DNA from: Gnetum montanum
Taxonomy: Eukaryota > Streptophyta > Gnetopsida > Gnetales > Gnetaceae
DNA length: 64,000 bases
Assembly (NCBI GenBank): GCA_015680685.1
Contig: MNCI01006163.1
Coordinates: forward strand, 126,741-190,740
Direction: 5' to 3'
Below are positions 34,116 to 45,880 of the stretch, piece after piece. Each line of letters opens with the position of its first letter. Position 1 is the first letter of the stretch. Made by a program: the position numbers and the translations under genes. Under the pieces are notes generated by a model, which was given only the letters and a program-made list of their open reading frames with translations, was not told the DNA's origin and ran no database searches.

Positions 34116-35032
34116 AGAGGCAGCACTCCCCTCATTTCTCATCCTGGTCTAGAAGTAGGGAAACTCTGGCAGTTTGATCACTCCAGAGATAGATTATTTT
34201 CCATGTGCCCGCAGTAGGAGTCCTAGAGCGAACGGATCTTTATTCGAGCAGCTTTGTACCTGAACGCAAGTTATGTACGGCAATAAAGACGAACTTAATT
34301 GGATAAACCTTGCAGTGCATGGAATAGGATTTTATTTAATTGCTATTTATTGCTTTCCTAGAATGCGGTACGAGTACGACTTGATTACGAGCATCTAAGG
34401 ATGTGTACGGTTAGTCAAGGAATCGGCTGCTCATCGCATGCGGTATGAATACGACTTGATTATGAGCATCTCATGTGACTACTTGGTAACCTAGTGGCGT
34501 ATCCAGGTTCTACGCTTGGTAATCCCAGTGGTAGTCGTGCACGGCAGATGTGTATGGTTAATTAAGGAATCGGCTGCCCATCGCACGTAGGCTAGATAGA
34601 TTCTCTCAACCCTTTCCTCCTAGTTAAGTGCCTCAGTACAACCACTTCAAGCACGTGCGTTACGTGTGGTGATCCCAGTAACGATTAGCGTTTGGTAGCC
34701 ACAGTTGCATAGTTCAGGGTGTGTACGGTAAGTGGGAACAGATGCTGATGCTAGTTAATTTAGACTTAGGTCCTTAGTTAGAGTTAGTTAGCTTTCTCAA
34801 CCCTTCACTCTTAGCATAGGAGAAAAACCATAAAAGACCATAAAAATCATATGCCTCGGACTTACTTAACCATGCACCGTGACAACAACAAGTAAGTTTG
34901 GGAAGACAACAAATGATTAACCCTAAGTGTTCCATGGGGCGTTTAGGCATTTAGTCTGCAGAGTTCGATCGGATCGCGCGTGCTACACTTGTTTCGTATG
35001 GTTGAGTGTAGGGGTACCTCGCCACTCATCAT

Positions 35033-35050
35033 TGGCGTTGTTGTCGGGGA
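35033..35050 (+). other. Primer binding site (tRNA-Asp type)
   Basis: TGGCGTTGTTGTCGGGGA begins two bases after the 5' LTR. It agrees at 15 of 18 bases with the site complementary to the 3' end of plant tRNA-Asp, and all three differences are C-to-T. This primer type is typical of Athila/Tat-type Gypsy elements. Confidence 0.75.
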
Positions 35051-35171
35051 CTAAGTGTTTGTATGCCAAATAGAACACAAGGGATATCACTCACATCGTT
35101 GTGAGCCTTAACGAACCTTCGGGTTAATCAAGATAAAAATTATATAACGGGAAATTAGCACACCAATAACA

Positions 35172-36890
35172 ATGCCTTCTTCTCATAAGAGCAACTCACC
35201 ACCTAAGGACCACACACGAGATAGTTGGCAACATAAAACACATAACCAAAATCAGCCAAGTCCTAAACAATATAAGATGACATATACTCATCCCAATGAG
35301 TATATTCCAGACTTTACTTTTATTCTCCATCAAGATGAATAGCTACGATGGAGGGATTTGCAAGGTAACATCGTGTTACCCCCAAACCGATCAGTCCCTA
35401 ACATGCTTTTCCGTGCCTTGACACAGATTGGCATGCAAGAACTATTTGCTGAATACATTGCGAAAGATTTTGATATGAGGGATTATTATCCCACAGATGC
35501 CCAACGTATGAGGGACTTAAGGCAGGAGAGTCAACATGCTTTTCTAAAGGGCAAAGCCCTGCACGTCCTTAGCGAAATAGGAGATGAGGAACCCCTTATC
35601 ACGGGTTCTTTAACAAATGATGTTCCCTCTCCTAACGATGGTGAGGAGGAAGGGTATCAAAACCTATGATCAACAATACATATCCCTGGTTCTGATGCCC
35701 GTGAACACCAGCTGTTCATAGAACAAACAACCACTCATGCTAAGGTCAGGCACTTAGATCGTCACCACGATCGGGGCCATAGCAGCTGAAGAGAAGGCAA
35801 GAAACATCGTCATGGCGATGGTTCCCTTGCTTCTTCCCCTTCTTCACATCATTCACCCTCTCCTTCCACATCTGGGCGCAACCACCATGAACACAAAGGT
35901 AAGGATAAAGGTAAAAAGGATGAAAGACCTCGATGGGAAAGTCGAGAAAGAGGACAAGGGCAAGGACATAGGGAGAGTAGGGAACAACGCAGACATCACA
36001 GGCATCATGAAAGAGATGATCATGAAGAGCCCCTACTCACAACCTGAAGTATGCTTGACATAATGGAGGCAGTAACTCCTCAACTGTAGCAACATCATGC
36101 TGCGAGAGCTATAAATATTCAACCTGCTGCTAGTTCTGACAACTGTAAAAAGAGAAGACCTTTCTTTAGAACCAAAAGCCCAGATAAACTCTCGCAACAA
36201 CAAGAGGTTGGGCCCATGTACACTCCTCCACCATCTAACACTTCGGAGCACCCTTCCGTCCAAAATCAGAGCTTAACGCATACAGTTGTGTTAACGCATA
36301 CCGTAACCGACTGGATCAAGGTAGGTCACCTTCCCAGGAAACTAACTAACCCTGGGAGTCCCTTAATCTATTTACAGATCACCGAAAATAAACCACATAG
36401 GGCTCTTCTTGACTCAGGTTTCAGAGTCAACTTAATTTCATGAGAGATGTATCACGCCTGGAACCTACCCCAACTTAAGAAGAGCAACATTCAACTAGAT
36501 TTGGCAGACCAGTCCATCACCATTCCCTTGGGATTGGTGGAGGATGTTATTACCACTATGTGTGGTTGGTCTTACCCAACTGATTTCCTGATGATTGAAG
36601 TTAAGAACAACGAAGGGGACTTCCCAATTATAATGAGAAGGGCATGGCTAAGTACAGTAGATGCATGCCTTAGGATCAGCGATCTTTCCTTGGAAATCTC
36701 TAAGATAAACATATGTGGAAAGATCGAGAAGAGGAAAGTTCCATGCATCACATACAGTGATTCATCGAGTGATGACATGGAGGAAATGTCTCCATGTAAC
36801 AGGTGTGCTCTTGAAACTTTACAACAAAGATGCTTGTATGTAGCAACCACACAAGAATTAGTAGACACCCCGTGGTTGACAACTACTTGA
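35172..36890 (+). pseudogene. Gag-protease of element 1, internally deleted
   Basis: The reading starts MPSSHKSNSPPKDH at 35172. A TAG at 35340-35342 replaces a Gln codon kept in element 2 (DEQMRW). The N-terminal block and the charged linker are present. The core Gag domain and finger seen in element 2 are missing, because the sequence jumps from about SMLDI (36050) straight to the region before the protease. The protease shows ALLDSGFRVNLIS, then ITIPLGLVEDVITT and RAWLSTVDACL. So this copy could not make a working Gag. Confidence 0.75.
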
Positions 36891-37125
36891 AGGAGTAGAA
36901 AAATATGCATGGAACAAACTAAGGAAACCCATGTCAACAACGAAGGCATAGACACATTGGAATATGAGCGTCGCCAACTTCCATTCCTTAATCTAAGAGC
37001 ATCAATTGGGAGAAGTTGGGCACTTTTACGAAACTCAAACAGACGCTCATTATTTCGGATCTCTCCCTTACAACTCAGTCATGGGGGAGATGGCCACCTA
37101 TGCTGATCATATGGGGCCCTCAGTT

Positions 37126-37300
37126 CTTTTTACGTTTTTTTTACACGTTTTTGTTTTACAACGTTTTTGTTTTACATATTTTTGTTTTACAAATTTCTTT
37201 AACTTTTCTAATTTTTATTTTACAACGTTATTTAACTTTTCTAAGTTTTTGTTTTACAAATTTCTTTAACTTTTCTAATTTTTGTTTTACAACGTCGTTA
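37126..37300. repeat. T-rich minisatellite in element 1
   Basis: TTTTTGTTTTACAACG-like units alternate with a longer CTTTAACTTTTCTAA spacer. It is the complement of the AAAACAAAAACGT block of element 2, expanded in a different way. Confidence 0.8.
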
Positions 37301-39071
37301 TACTTTTCCATTTTTTATGTGCGTGTGTGTGATCCACCCTGTAAGTTTGTCCCATAATAAGTGTTCAGAATGATGGTATGAACTATTTTCATATTGATTG
37401 CTAATGTTTGGTTTTTACCTTTAAGTCATAATGTTGATACTAAGGTATGTTTCCTTTGATATGGTAGGCAATGAGATCACTTCATCTATCCATCCACTAA
37501 TTTCTATGGTTTCTCTAGGCTTGGAAATGTACAGTCCCCTTCTTAATAAGAACTTAAACGAATCGGTGACTGGGCATTTCTCAAACTAAGAAAGGACTCA
37601 AGGATTGCAAAGGGTGTGACTTCAAGGGAACTTGATGATTTTGTGTTGGTCGTTCTCTTGGGTGCTTGGATGTTTTCTTTTTGAGTTTTCTTATCGTTCC
37701 GATGTTACCCCATTTATCGGAAGTTGAGACAATAAAAATAAGAAATCTTTGCATGGTGTGGTTCTCACGCATGAAAACACAAAACACAAAAAAAAAGAAA
37801 AAAAGTGAGAATTCAAAGCACACCCCTTAGACGAATAAACTTGGGCTACAAGCACTAGTTATGGAACCAAAAGTGTTCCCTCTAACTAAGGCCCTTCTCG
37901 CTTCCCATTCTCTCGTTTGTTTCATCGGAATGGTGGTGGCTCTTGGGAGATGCATCATTGTTATCCAAGGGGATGGTTTAGCCAAATGCATTGATACGAA
38001 GTCATTGGAAGTGGTTGGTTTGAGGCCAGAGTTGGAATGAGAACTGCCAAGTCACATTAATCATGAACTACACAAGGGGCTGTACACCACCTTGTTCTTG
38101 GGATTCCATTCCATTCTCTCCTCTCCATCCTTCTCTCCATTGTTCACCTGATTGCCAGTTGTATCATTAGTGTATATATTTTGGTTGATGCATTGTTTTC
38201 TTCTTTGTAAACGCCTGTGGTTAAGACTTTAACTCTTGTTCCAAATGACATTCCGAAAGCCTACGAACTCTTTGAATGTGGGTTTGTCAGGGCACTAAGG
38301 GCATGAGCCTGCTTTGGGGAGGACCCACTGACATTCATATTTGGCGCATTAGTTAACTTCTTTCCCTTAACATTTTGCAATTAATTTAATTTTGTTCATT
38401 ACCAGTTTGACATCCATTTCACTGATGTTTTCAGTTGTCCCTTTTTATCTCCCTTTCTTACTCCTTTTCCTTCTCCATTCTAACGCTACCGGAGGTTCAC
38501 GATTAGTCATGGGGCTACGAGGCCTGATTTTTTCGATTTTCTCCTAGTCCTGAAATTTTTGATTTTCTTCCTAACCCCTACACCTTCGGTAGTCATCAGT
38601 AACATATTCCCAGATCCATATCAGCCATACCACAACCTAGCCAATGGGCTTACACCGCAGCAAGGTATCAACTACATTGAGATTCATTTACCCTTGCTAA
38701 TTAAGATTGTGTTGTGTGTGCAGATGGCGACCATGCAATAACGGATTGGATCTGGAGTAAACACTTAGAATGGAGCAACGCTGAAGCAGCTATGCAAGGA
38801 GCAAGATCGATGACGCGCTTATGGATGGACAACGAAGGCACAATCTGGGTGTTGGTAGCAGCAACACTTCTTTCTCTTTCTCTTTCTCAGCTGCCAACAA
38901 AGGCCTGATGTCATTGTAATAAGGTGTTCACCCTTGTTGTCATGAACACCAGTTTTGTCAAGTCTTGTAATAATGATCCATTCACATGTCATCCCATTAG
39001 TTCCATTCCCCTCAATAATTTCATACCTTCTCGATATTATTGTAAGGAACTCGAGGACGAGTTTTCATTTA
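37301..39071 (+). other. Non-coding 3' internal region of element 1
   Basis: About 1.8 kb without a credible frame, matched in reverse by 40440-42200 of element 2. It stands where autonomous Gypsy elements carry polymerase, or where Athila/Tat elements carry their long 3' spacer. Confidence 0.6.
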
Positions 39072-39083
39072 GTCATGGGGGTA
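39072..39083 (+). other. Polypurine tract of element 1
   Basis: GTCATGGGGGTA stands immediately before the 3' LTR. The run of G is the likely start of plus-strand DNA synthesis. Element 2 has the same sequence in reverse at 40424-40434. Confidence 0.65.
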
Positions 39084-40124
39084 TGATGAGATGTGATATC
39101 ACATGGACCGCAATATCGCATACGTGATATCGCAACCGTCGCGATATCGCGTCGTCCCTTGCGATATTGCGTACGTGATATTGCGATCCGCTGCCAAATC
39201 TATAAATAAGAGGCGGCAGTCCCCTCATTTCTCATCCTGGTCTAGAAGTAGGAAAACTCTAGCGGTTTGATCACTCCATAGATAGATTATTTTCTATGTG
39301 CCCGCAGTAGGAGTCTTAGAGTGAATGGATCTTTATTCGAGCAGTTTTGTACCTGAACGCAAGTTGTGTATGGCAATAAAGACGAACTTGATTGGATAAA
39401 CCTTGCAATGCATGGAATAGGATTTTATTTAATTGTTATTTATTACTTTCATAGAATGCGGTACGAGTACAACTTGATTACAAGCATCTAAGGATGTGTA
39501 CGGTTAGTCAAGGAATTGGCTACTCGTCGCATGCGGTATGAGTACGACTTGATTACAAGCATCTCGTGTGACTACTTGGTAACCTAGTGGTGTATCTAGG
39601 ATCTATGCTTGGTAATCCCAGTGGTAGTCATGCACGGCAGATGTGTATCGTTAGTCAAGGAATCGGCTGCTCATCGCACGTAGGCTAGATAGATTCTCTC
39701 AATCCTTTCCTCCTAGTTAAGTGCCTCAGTATGACCACTTTGAGCATGTGCATTACGTGTGGTGATCCCAGTAACGATTAGCGTTTGGTAGCCACAGTTG
39801 CATAGTTCAAGGTGTGTACAGTAAGTGGGAACGGATGCTAATGCTAGTTAATTTAGACTTAGGTCCTTAGTTAGAGTTAGTTAGCTTTCTCAACCCTTCG
39901 CTCTTAGCATAGGAGAAAAACCATAAAAGACCATAAAAATCATATACCTCGAACTTACTTAACCATACACCGTCACAACAACAAGTAAGTCTGGGAAGAC
40001 AGCAAATGATTAACCCTAAGTGTTCCATGGGGCGTTTAGGCATTTAGTCTGCGGAGTTCGACCGGATTGCGCGTGCTACGCTTGTTTCGTATGGTTGAGT
40101 GTAGGGGTACCTCGCCACTCATCA
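39084..40124 (+). repeat. 3' LTR of element 1
   Basis: This LTR is 1,041 bp. It differs from the 5' LTR by many C-to-T or G-to-A changes and by carrying six palindrome units (39093-39185) instead of four. TATAAATA is at 39201-39208, and the LTR ends GCCACTCATCA. Confidence 0.92.
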
Positions 40125-40423
40125 TAAATGATAAACAGTAAATAACAATAAATAAAAGTCCTATTTAACCTATTCCATGCACTGCAAGGTTTATCCAAGA
40201 AGTTCGTCTTTATTTTAGTACACAAACATGTGTTCAGGTACAATATTTGCTCGAATAAAGATCTGTTCACTCTAGAGCTCCTACTGCGGGCACATGGAAA
40301 ATATTCTATCTCTGGAGAGGTAAAACTGCCAGAGTTTTGCTAAGGGTCTAGATCTAGATGAGAAACAAGGAAGAGCTGCCTCTTATTTATAGATATGACA
40401 GCACATCGCGATATCGCATATCA
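40125..40423 (-). repeat. 3' LTR of element 2, right piece
   Basis: The LTR resumes here with TAAATGATAAAC, the first five bases being the target duplication of element 1. It continues to ATATCGCATATCA at 40423. Only one full GCGATATCGC unit remains (40408-40417), against six in the sister LTR. TACCCCCATGAC, the complement of the polypurine tract, follows at once. Confidence 0.85.
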
Positions 40424-42254
40424 TACCCCCATGACTGAATGAAAACTCGTCCTCGAGTTCCTTACAAAATATTGGGAAGGTATGGGATTATTGACTAAAT
40501 GGAACTAATGGGATGACATGTGAACGGATCATCATTATAAGACAACAAAACTAGTGTTCATGACAACAGGAGTGAACACCTTATTACATTGACATCAGGC
40601 CTTATTTGGTAGCTTGAGAAAGAGAGAGAAAGAGAAGTTTTGCTGCTGCCAATGCCAAGATTATGCCTTTTGTTGTCCATCCGTAAGCGCGCCATCGATC
40701 TTGCTCCTTACATAGCTACTTTTAGCACTGCTCCATTCCATATGTTCCTTCCAGATCCAATCCGTTGTTGCATGATTGCCATCTGCACACACAACACAAT
40801 CTTTATATTAGCAAGGGTAAATGAATTTCAATGCAGTTGATACCTTGCTTCAGTGAAAGGTCCATTGGTTGAGTTGTGGTATGGCTGATACGAGTCTAAA
40901 GATATAATATTGATGACTACCGAAGGTGCAAGGGTTAGGAGAAAATCGAAAAAATTGGACCCCGTACCCCCATGACTAATAGCAAACCTCCGGTAGTGAT
41001 AGAATGGAGAAACAAAAAGAACACGAAAGAGGGAGAAAAAGGGACAACTAAAACATCGATGACATGGATGTCAAGATGGAAATGAACGAAATAAAATGGA
41101 TTACAAAAATGTTAGGGGAAAGAATTTAACTGGTGCACCAAATAGGAATGTTAGTGGGTCCTCCCCAAAGTAGGCTCATGCCCTTAATGCCCCAACAAAC
41201 CCACATTCAAAGAGTCCATAGGCTCTGGGAATGTCATTTGGAACAAGAGTTAAAGTCTTAACCACAAGAATTTACCAAAAAAAAGAAACAACGCATCAAC
41301 CAAAATATACACTAATGATACAACCGACAATGAGGTGAACAATGGAGAGAAGGATGAAGAGAAGAGAATGGAATGGAATCTCAAGAACAAGGTGGTGTAC
41401 AGCCCTTTGTGTGTTGCATGGTTAATGTGACTTAGTAGATCTCATTTCAACTCTGGCCTCAAACCAATCACATCCAGTGACTTCGCATTAATGCACTCGA
41501 CCGATCCATCCTCTTGAATAACAAGAATGCCTTCACCCAAGAGCCACCACCATTCTGACGAAACAAGGAAGAGAGAATGGGAAGCAAGAAGGGCCTTAGT
41601 TAGAGGGAACATTTTTATTTTAGTTTCATAACCAGTGCTTGTAGCCCAAATAATTATTTCATCTAAGGGTTGTGCTTTGAATTCTCACTTTTCTTTTCTT
41701 TTTTTTCTTTTTTCTTTTATTTTATGTGTTTATGCGTGAGAACCACACCATGCAAAGACTTTGTTATTTGTATTTGCTCAGCTTCCTGATAATTGGGTAA
41801 CGTCGAAATGGTAAGAAAACTCAAGAAGAAAACATACAAGCACCCAAGAGAACGGCCAACACAAATGCATCAAGTTCCCTTGAAGTCACACCCTTTTCAA
41901 TCCTTGAGTCCTTCCTTAGTTTGAGAAGTGCCCAGTCACCGATTCGTTAGAGTTCTTATTTAGAAAGGAACTATACATTTCCAAGCCAAGAGAGACCATA
42001 GAAAAATTGCGGATGAATGGATGAAGTGGACTCATTACCTGCTATATCAAAAGAACCATACCTTAGTATCAACATCATGATTTAAAGGTAAAAACCAAAC
42101 ATTAGCAATCAATATGAAAAATAGCTCATACCATCATTAAGAACACTTATTGGGTGACAAACTTACAAGGTGGAGAACACGCGCTCACACACACAAAAAA
42201 TGAAAAAGTATAATGATATTGAAAAACAAAAACAAGAAAATTTAAAAGAAATTT

Positions 42255-42374
42255 GTAAAACAAAAATGAGTAAGACAAAAACGTGTAAAACAAAAACATG
42301 GAAAACAAAAACGTGTAAAACAAAAATGTGGAAAACAAAAAGGTGTAAAACAAAAATGTGTAAAATAAAAATTA
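42255..42374. repeat. 15-bp minisatellite in element 2 (8 units)
   Basis: Eight units of GTAAAACAAAAACGT-like sequence run in exact 15-bp steps. A related block with a different copy number and longer 30-45-bp units lies at the matching place in element 1 (37126-37300). The open frames across it are an artefact of the period being a multiple of three. Confidence 0.85.
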
Positions 42375-42620
42375 AAAAGAACTGAGGGCCCTAAATGATT
42401 AGCATAGGTGGCCATCTCCCCCATGATTGAATTACAAGGGAGAGATCCGAAATAATGAGTGTTTGTTTGAATTTCATAGAAGTGCCCAACTTCTCCCAAT
42501 TGATGTTCTTAGATTAAGGGGTGGAAGTCGACGACACTCATATTCCAATGTATATATGCTTTCGTTGTTGGCATGAGTTGTTCCCCCAGTTCGTTCCATG
42601 CATGTTGGTCGGTTGCTCTT

Positions 42621-45600
42621 TCAACTAGCTGTCAACCACGGGGTGTCCACTACTTGTGTGGTTGCTACATATAGGCATTTTTGTTTCAGAGTTTCAAGGG
42701 CACACCTGTTGCATGGACGAGATGTGGAGCATTCCTCCATGTCATCACCTGATGAATCACTGTATGTGATGCATGGAACTTTCTTCTTGATCTTTTCGTA
42801 AATATTTACCTTAGATATCTTTAAGGAAAGATCACAAATCCCTAGGCATGCGTCTATTGTACTTAGCCATGCCCTTCCCATTATAATTGGGAAGTCCCCT
42901 TCATTGTTGTTGACTTCAATCACCAGGAAATCGGCTGGGTATGACCAACCACACACCGTGGTAACGATGTCCTCCACCAATCCCAAGGGAATGGTGATGG
43001 ACTAGTCTGCCAGCTCTAGTTGAATGTTGCTCTTCTTAAGTTGGGGTAGGTTCCAGGCTTGATACATCTTTTGTGAAATTAGGTTGACTCCAGAACCTGA
43101 GTCAAGAAGAGCCTTATGTGGTTCGTTCCCAACGACTTGGAGGTAGATTAAGGGACTTCCAAGGTTAGCTAGTTTCCTGGGAAGGTGGCCTACCTTGATC
43201 CAATTGGTTACGGTATGTGTTAACATAACCATCTGTGTTGAGCTCTGATTTTGATTTGAAGGGAGCTCCGAAGCCTTGTATGTTGTAGGAGTGATCACAG
43301 ACTCAACCGCTTGTTGTTGTGAGAGCTTGTCTAGGCTTTTGGTTCTAAAGAAAGGTCTTCTCTTTTTGCGGTTGTTAGAACCAGTAGTGGGTTGAATGTT
43401 TACAGCTCTCATAGCATTACGTTGCTGTAGTTGAGTGGGGAGTTTCCCTTGTATTGTTGGAGTAGGAGGTGTTATGGGAACTACTGGTGGAAGAGGTGTA
43501 GAGGGAGTAGGAGGATGGTATGGGTATGGAGCGTCTCCTAGAGGAGAAGGAGTCCTTCTAAAGTACTCCTAAACTTGGTAGTGACATTGGGGAGTTGTGT
43601 GACCCATGGAGTCACTTGGAGAAATCGACTGCTACACGTAATATCTGTATGGGTCTGGCTATCGGTAAGGGTACTGGTGTTTCGGTGGTGGCATCCCCCA
43701 TGACTGTGGGTATTGCCACTACTGATGTTCCCTGATGGGTTATGGTAGAGTTCCACTTGGATAGTACGTCAACAGTTGGTGGAACTGCCTTGGGTTACCT
43801 TGGGGATAAGGTAACCTTTGAGGTGTCTGCCGTTGGTTAAGTCTCAGGTTGAGTGCATACACCCCAGACTTCTGTAGATGTGAGATGATTGGACAACATC
43901 CCTTGGGATGGTCATATTGGCAATTCTCACATCCACCATCATTGTCTGTGTCCGAATCCACAACCTCATCGAAGATAGTTATTTTCCCCTTACCCTTGTC
44001 ATGTGCAAGGCCTGAATCTCTCCGCTTTGTCTTATTCTTATCACTACTTCGTTCCTCCTTAGACTCCTCTACAATCTATAGGACAATTTCAATTTTACTA
44101 TCTAAAGAGCTCCATACTTCATCTACCTTGGCCGATACTTCCGTTGTTAGCTTCTGAAGTGGCAAGGTTTTTCGATTCACCAACTCTTCAAGTGGTGACT
44201 CATCCTCTTCATCGCAAAATCTCACTCCCTTCTTTCAGAGGGAAGGATCACGGTTATATTCTTCCACACTTTTCCTTTTTCATAGCTCCCCTTCTTCTTT
44301 GGCTACATGTTCCAACAAGCGATGAATTTCATGGGATCTAAGTTCTGATAATCTCCCTTGGGCATAAGTCCCAAGGGTTCTCCTAGTTTCATACCTTAGC
44401 CCATATACGATGTGACGGAGTTGATCCCGCTGTGCGTAACCATGGCCCGGGCAACAATGTAACAATGCATAGTAGCGGCCCATGGCAGCATCCAAGGGTT
44501 CATGAGTACCTTGCTTCCATCCTTGGATCTCCTTACGAAAATTAGACACTCTGGAGTACGTTTGATATTTATTGTTGAAGAGTTCTAACATCGTACTCCA
44601 CCTCCTAATGGTTTCTGGTTCTAAGGACTGGTACCAACTCTCTGCTTCCTTGATAAGTGTCCTAGGAAACAACTTTAGTTTCTACCACTCGTTCTCTATG
44701 TTCTGCAAGGCGTAGGCATCGTGGAATGCCTGTAAATGATTTTGCAAATCCGCGTTGTATCCCCCCTCAAAGCGTGGGATGTTGTTCATGTCTAAGCACT
44801 TAATCTGGCTATCCTTTAAATGCCTTGTTGGTATTCTTACAGCCTCCGTTATATCTAACATGCTTCAGGTGGCAAGTAGGGGTTCGTCATGATCATCTCT
44901 TTCATGACATCTATGGTGTCTACGTTGTTTCCTACTTTCCCTTCGTTCATGCCCTTGTCCTCACTCTCGACTCTCTCGTCAAGGTCTATCATTTTGTCTA
45001 CCTCTATCCTCATCGTTATGCTCTCTATGGCTACGCCCAGATGTGGAAGGAGAGGGTGAATGATGTGAAGAAGGAAAAGAAGAAGGAGAACAATTGTCAT
45101 GATGATGTTTCCTACCTTCTCTTCTGTGGCTTCAGTCCTGATCGTGATGACGATTTGAGTGCCCATCCTTGTCATGTGTTGTTGTTCCCTTAGTGAACAG
45201 TTGGCATTCATGGGGATCAGAACCAGGGTTGTGTATCATGGATTGTAGGTTCTGATACCCCACCTCCTCACTATCGTCAGGAGGGGGAACATCATTCGAT
45301 AGAGAACTCGTTATAAGTGGTTCACCATCTCTGATTTCACTTAGGATGTGCAAGACCCCTTTGCCCTTCAACAGTGTATGGTGGCTCTCCTGCCTTAAGT
45401 CCCTTAAACATTGTATGGCTGTAGGATAGTAATCCCTCATGTCAAAATCTGTGACAACGTATTCAGCATATAATTCCATCATGCTTATTTGTGCCAAAGC
45501 ACAGAGAAGCATGTTGGGGACTGCACGATCTGGAGGTAACATTATGTTACCTTGCAAGTCTCTCCAGCGCATTTGTTCATCCTGATGGAAGATAAAAGTA

Positions 45601-45749
45601 AAATTAGGTATGTACTCATTGGGATGAGTATATACGACCCTATATTGTTGAGGAACTGGCTGATTTTGGTTATGTGTTTTAGACTGGTGACTGTTTCTTG
45701 TATTATCCCTAGGTGGTGTAATGCTCTTGTGAGAAGAAGAAGAAGACAT
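42621..45749 (-). pseudogene. Gag-protease of element 2, broken
   Basis: The reading starts MSSSSSHKSITPPRDN at 45749. An N-terminal block (45749-45132) is followed by a charged linker. The retrotransposon Gag domain (44672-44280) includes EAESWYQSLEPETIRRWSTM and RYYALLHCCPGHGYAQRD. Then comes a short finger CENCQYDHPKGC (C-X2-C-X3-H-X3-C, shorter than the usual knuckle) near 43930. The aspartic protease shows ALLDSGSGVNLIS (about 43100) and GRAWLSTIDA. The frames change several times. After the protease the coding ends; no polymerase follows. Confidence 0.75.
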
Positions 45750-45880
45750 TGTGTCTTATCAATGTGCTAATTAATCATTATATAAATTTTTTTCTTTAAG
45801 TAACCCTAAGGTTCATTTAAGCTCCCAACGATGTGAGTGATCTCCTATGTTCTACTTAGCGCACAAACACTTATTCCCTA

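Larger units (their letters stand above)
34022..35031 (+). repeat. 5' LTR of element 1
   Basis: This LTR is 1,010 bp. It begins with four GATATC-centred palindromes (34031-34091) and TATAAATA at 34108-34115. An internal ~75-bp duplication starts at GCGGTACGAG (34365 and 34440), and the LTR ends CGCCACTCATCA. It is longer than the LTRs of element 2 mainly because of this duplicated region. Confidence 0.92.
34022..40124 (+). mobile_element. Non-autonomous Gypsy-type LTR element (element 1), nested
   Basis: The element is 6,103 bp. The LTRs are 34022-35031 and 39084-40124, both TGATGAG...CTCATCA, flanked by TAAAT on each side (34017-34021 and 40125-40129). It sits inside the left LTR of element 2, so it is the younger insertion. 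It has a primer site for tRNA-Asp, a Gag-protease remnant and a polypurine tract, but no polymerase or integrase. It is related to element 2 along its length and is oppositely oriented. Confidence 0.92.

Noticed and set aside
34022-40124. CRISPR-like array or other prokaryote-type repeat system from the GATATC palindromes
   Set aside because: The units are short palindromes inside plant LTR promoters, without constant spacer length, and the setting is a plant nuclear genome.
42170-42385. Lys/Thr-rich 71-codon open frame as a gene
   Set aside because: It is a 15-bp minisatellite whose period is a multiple of three, so it is open by arithmetic.
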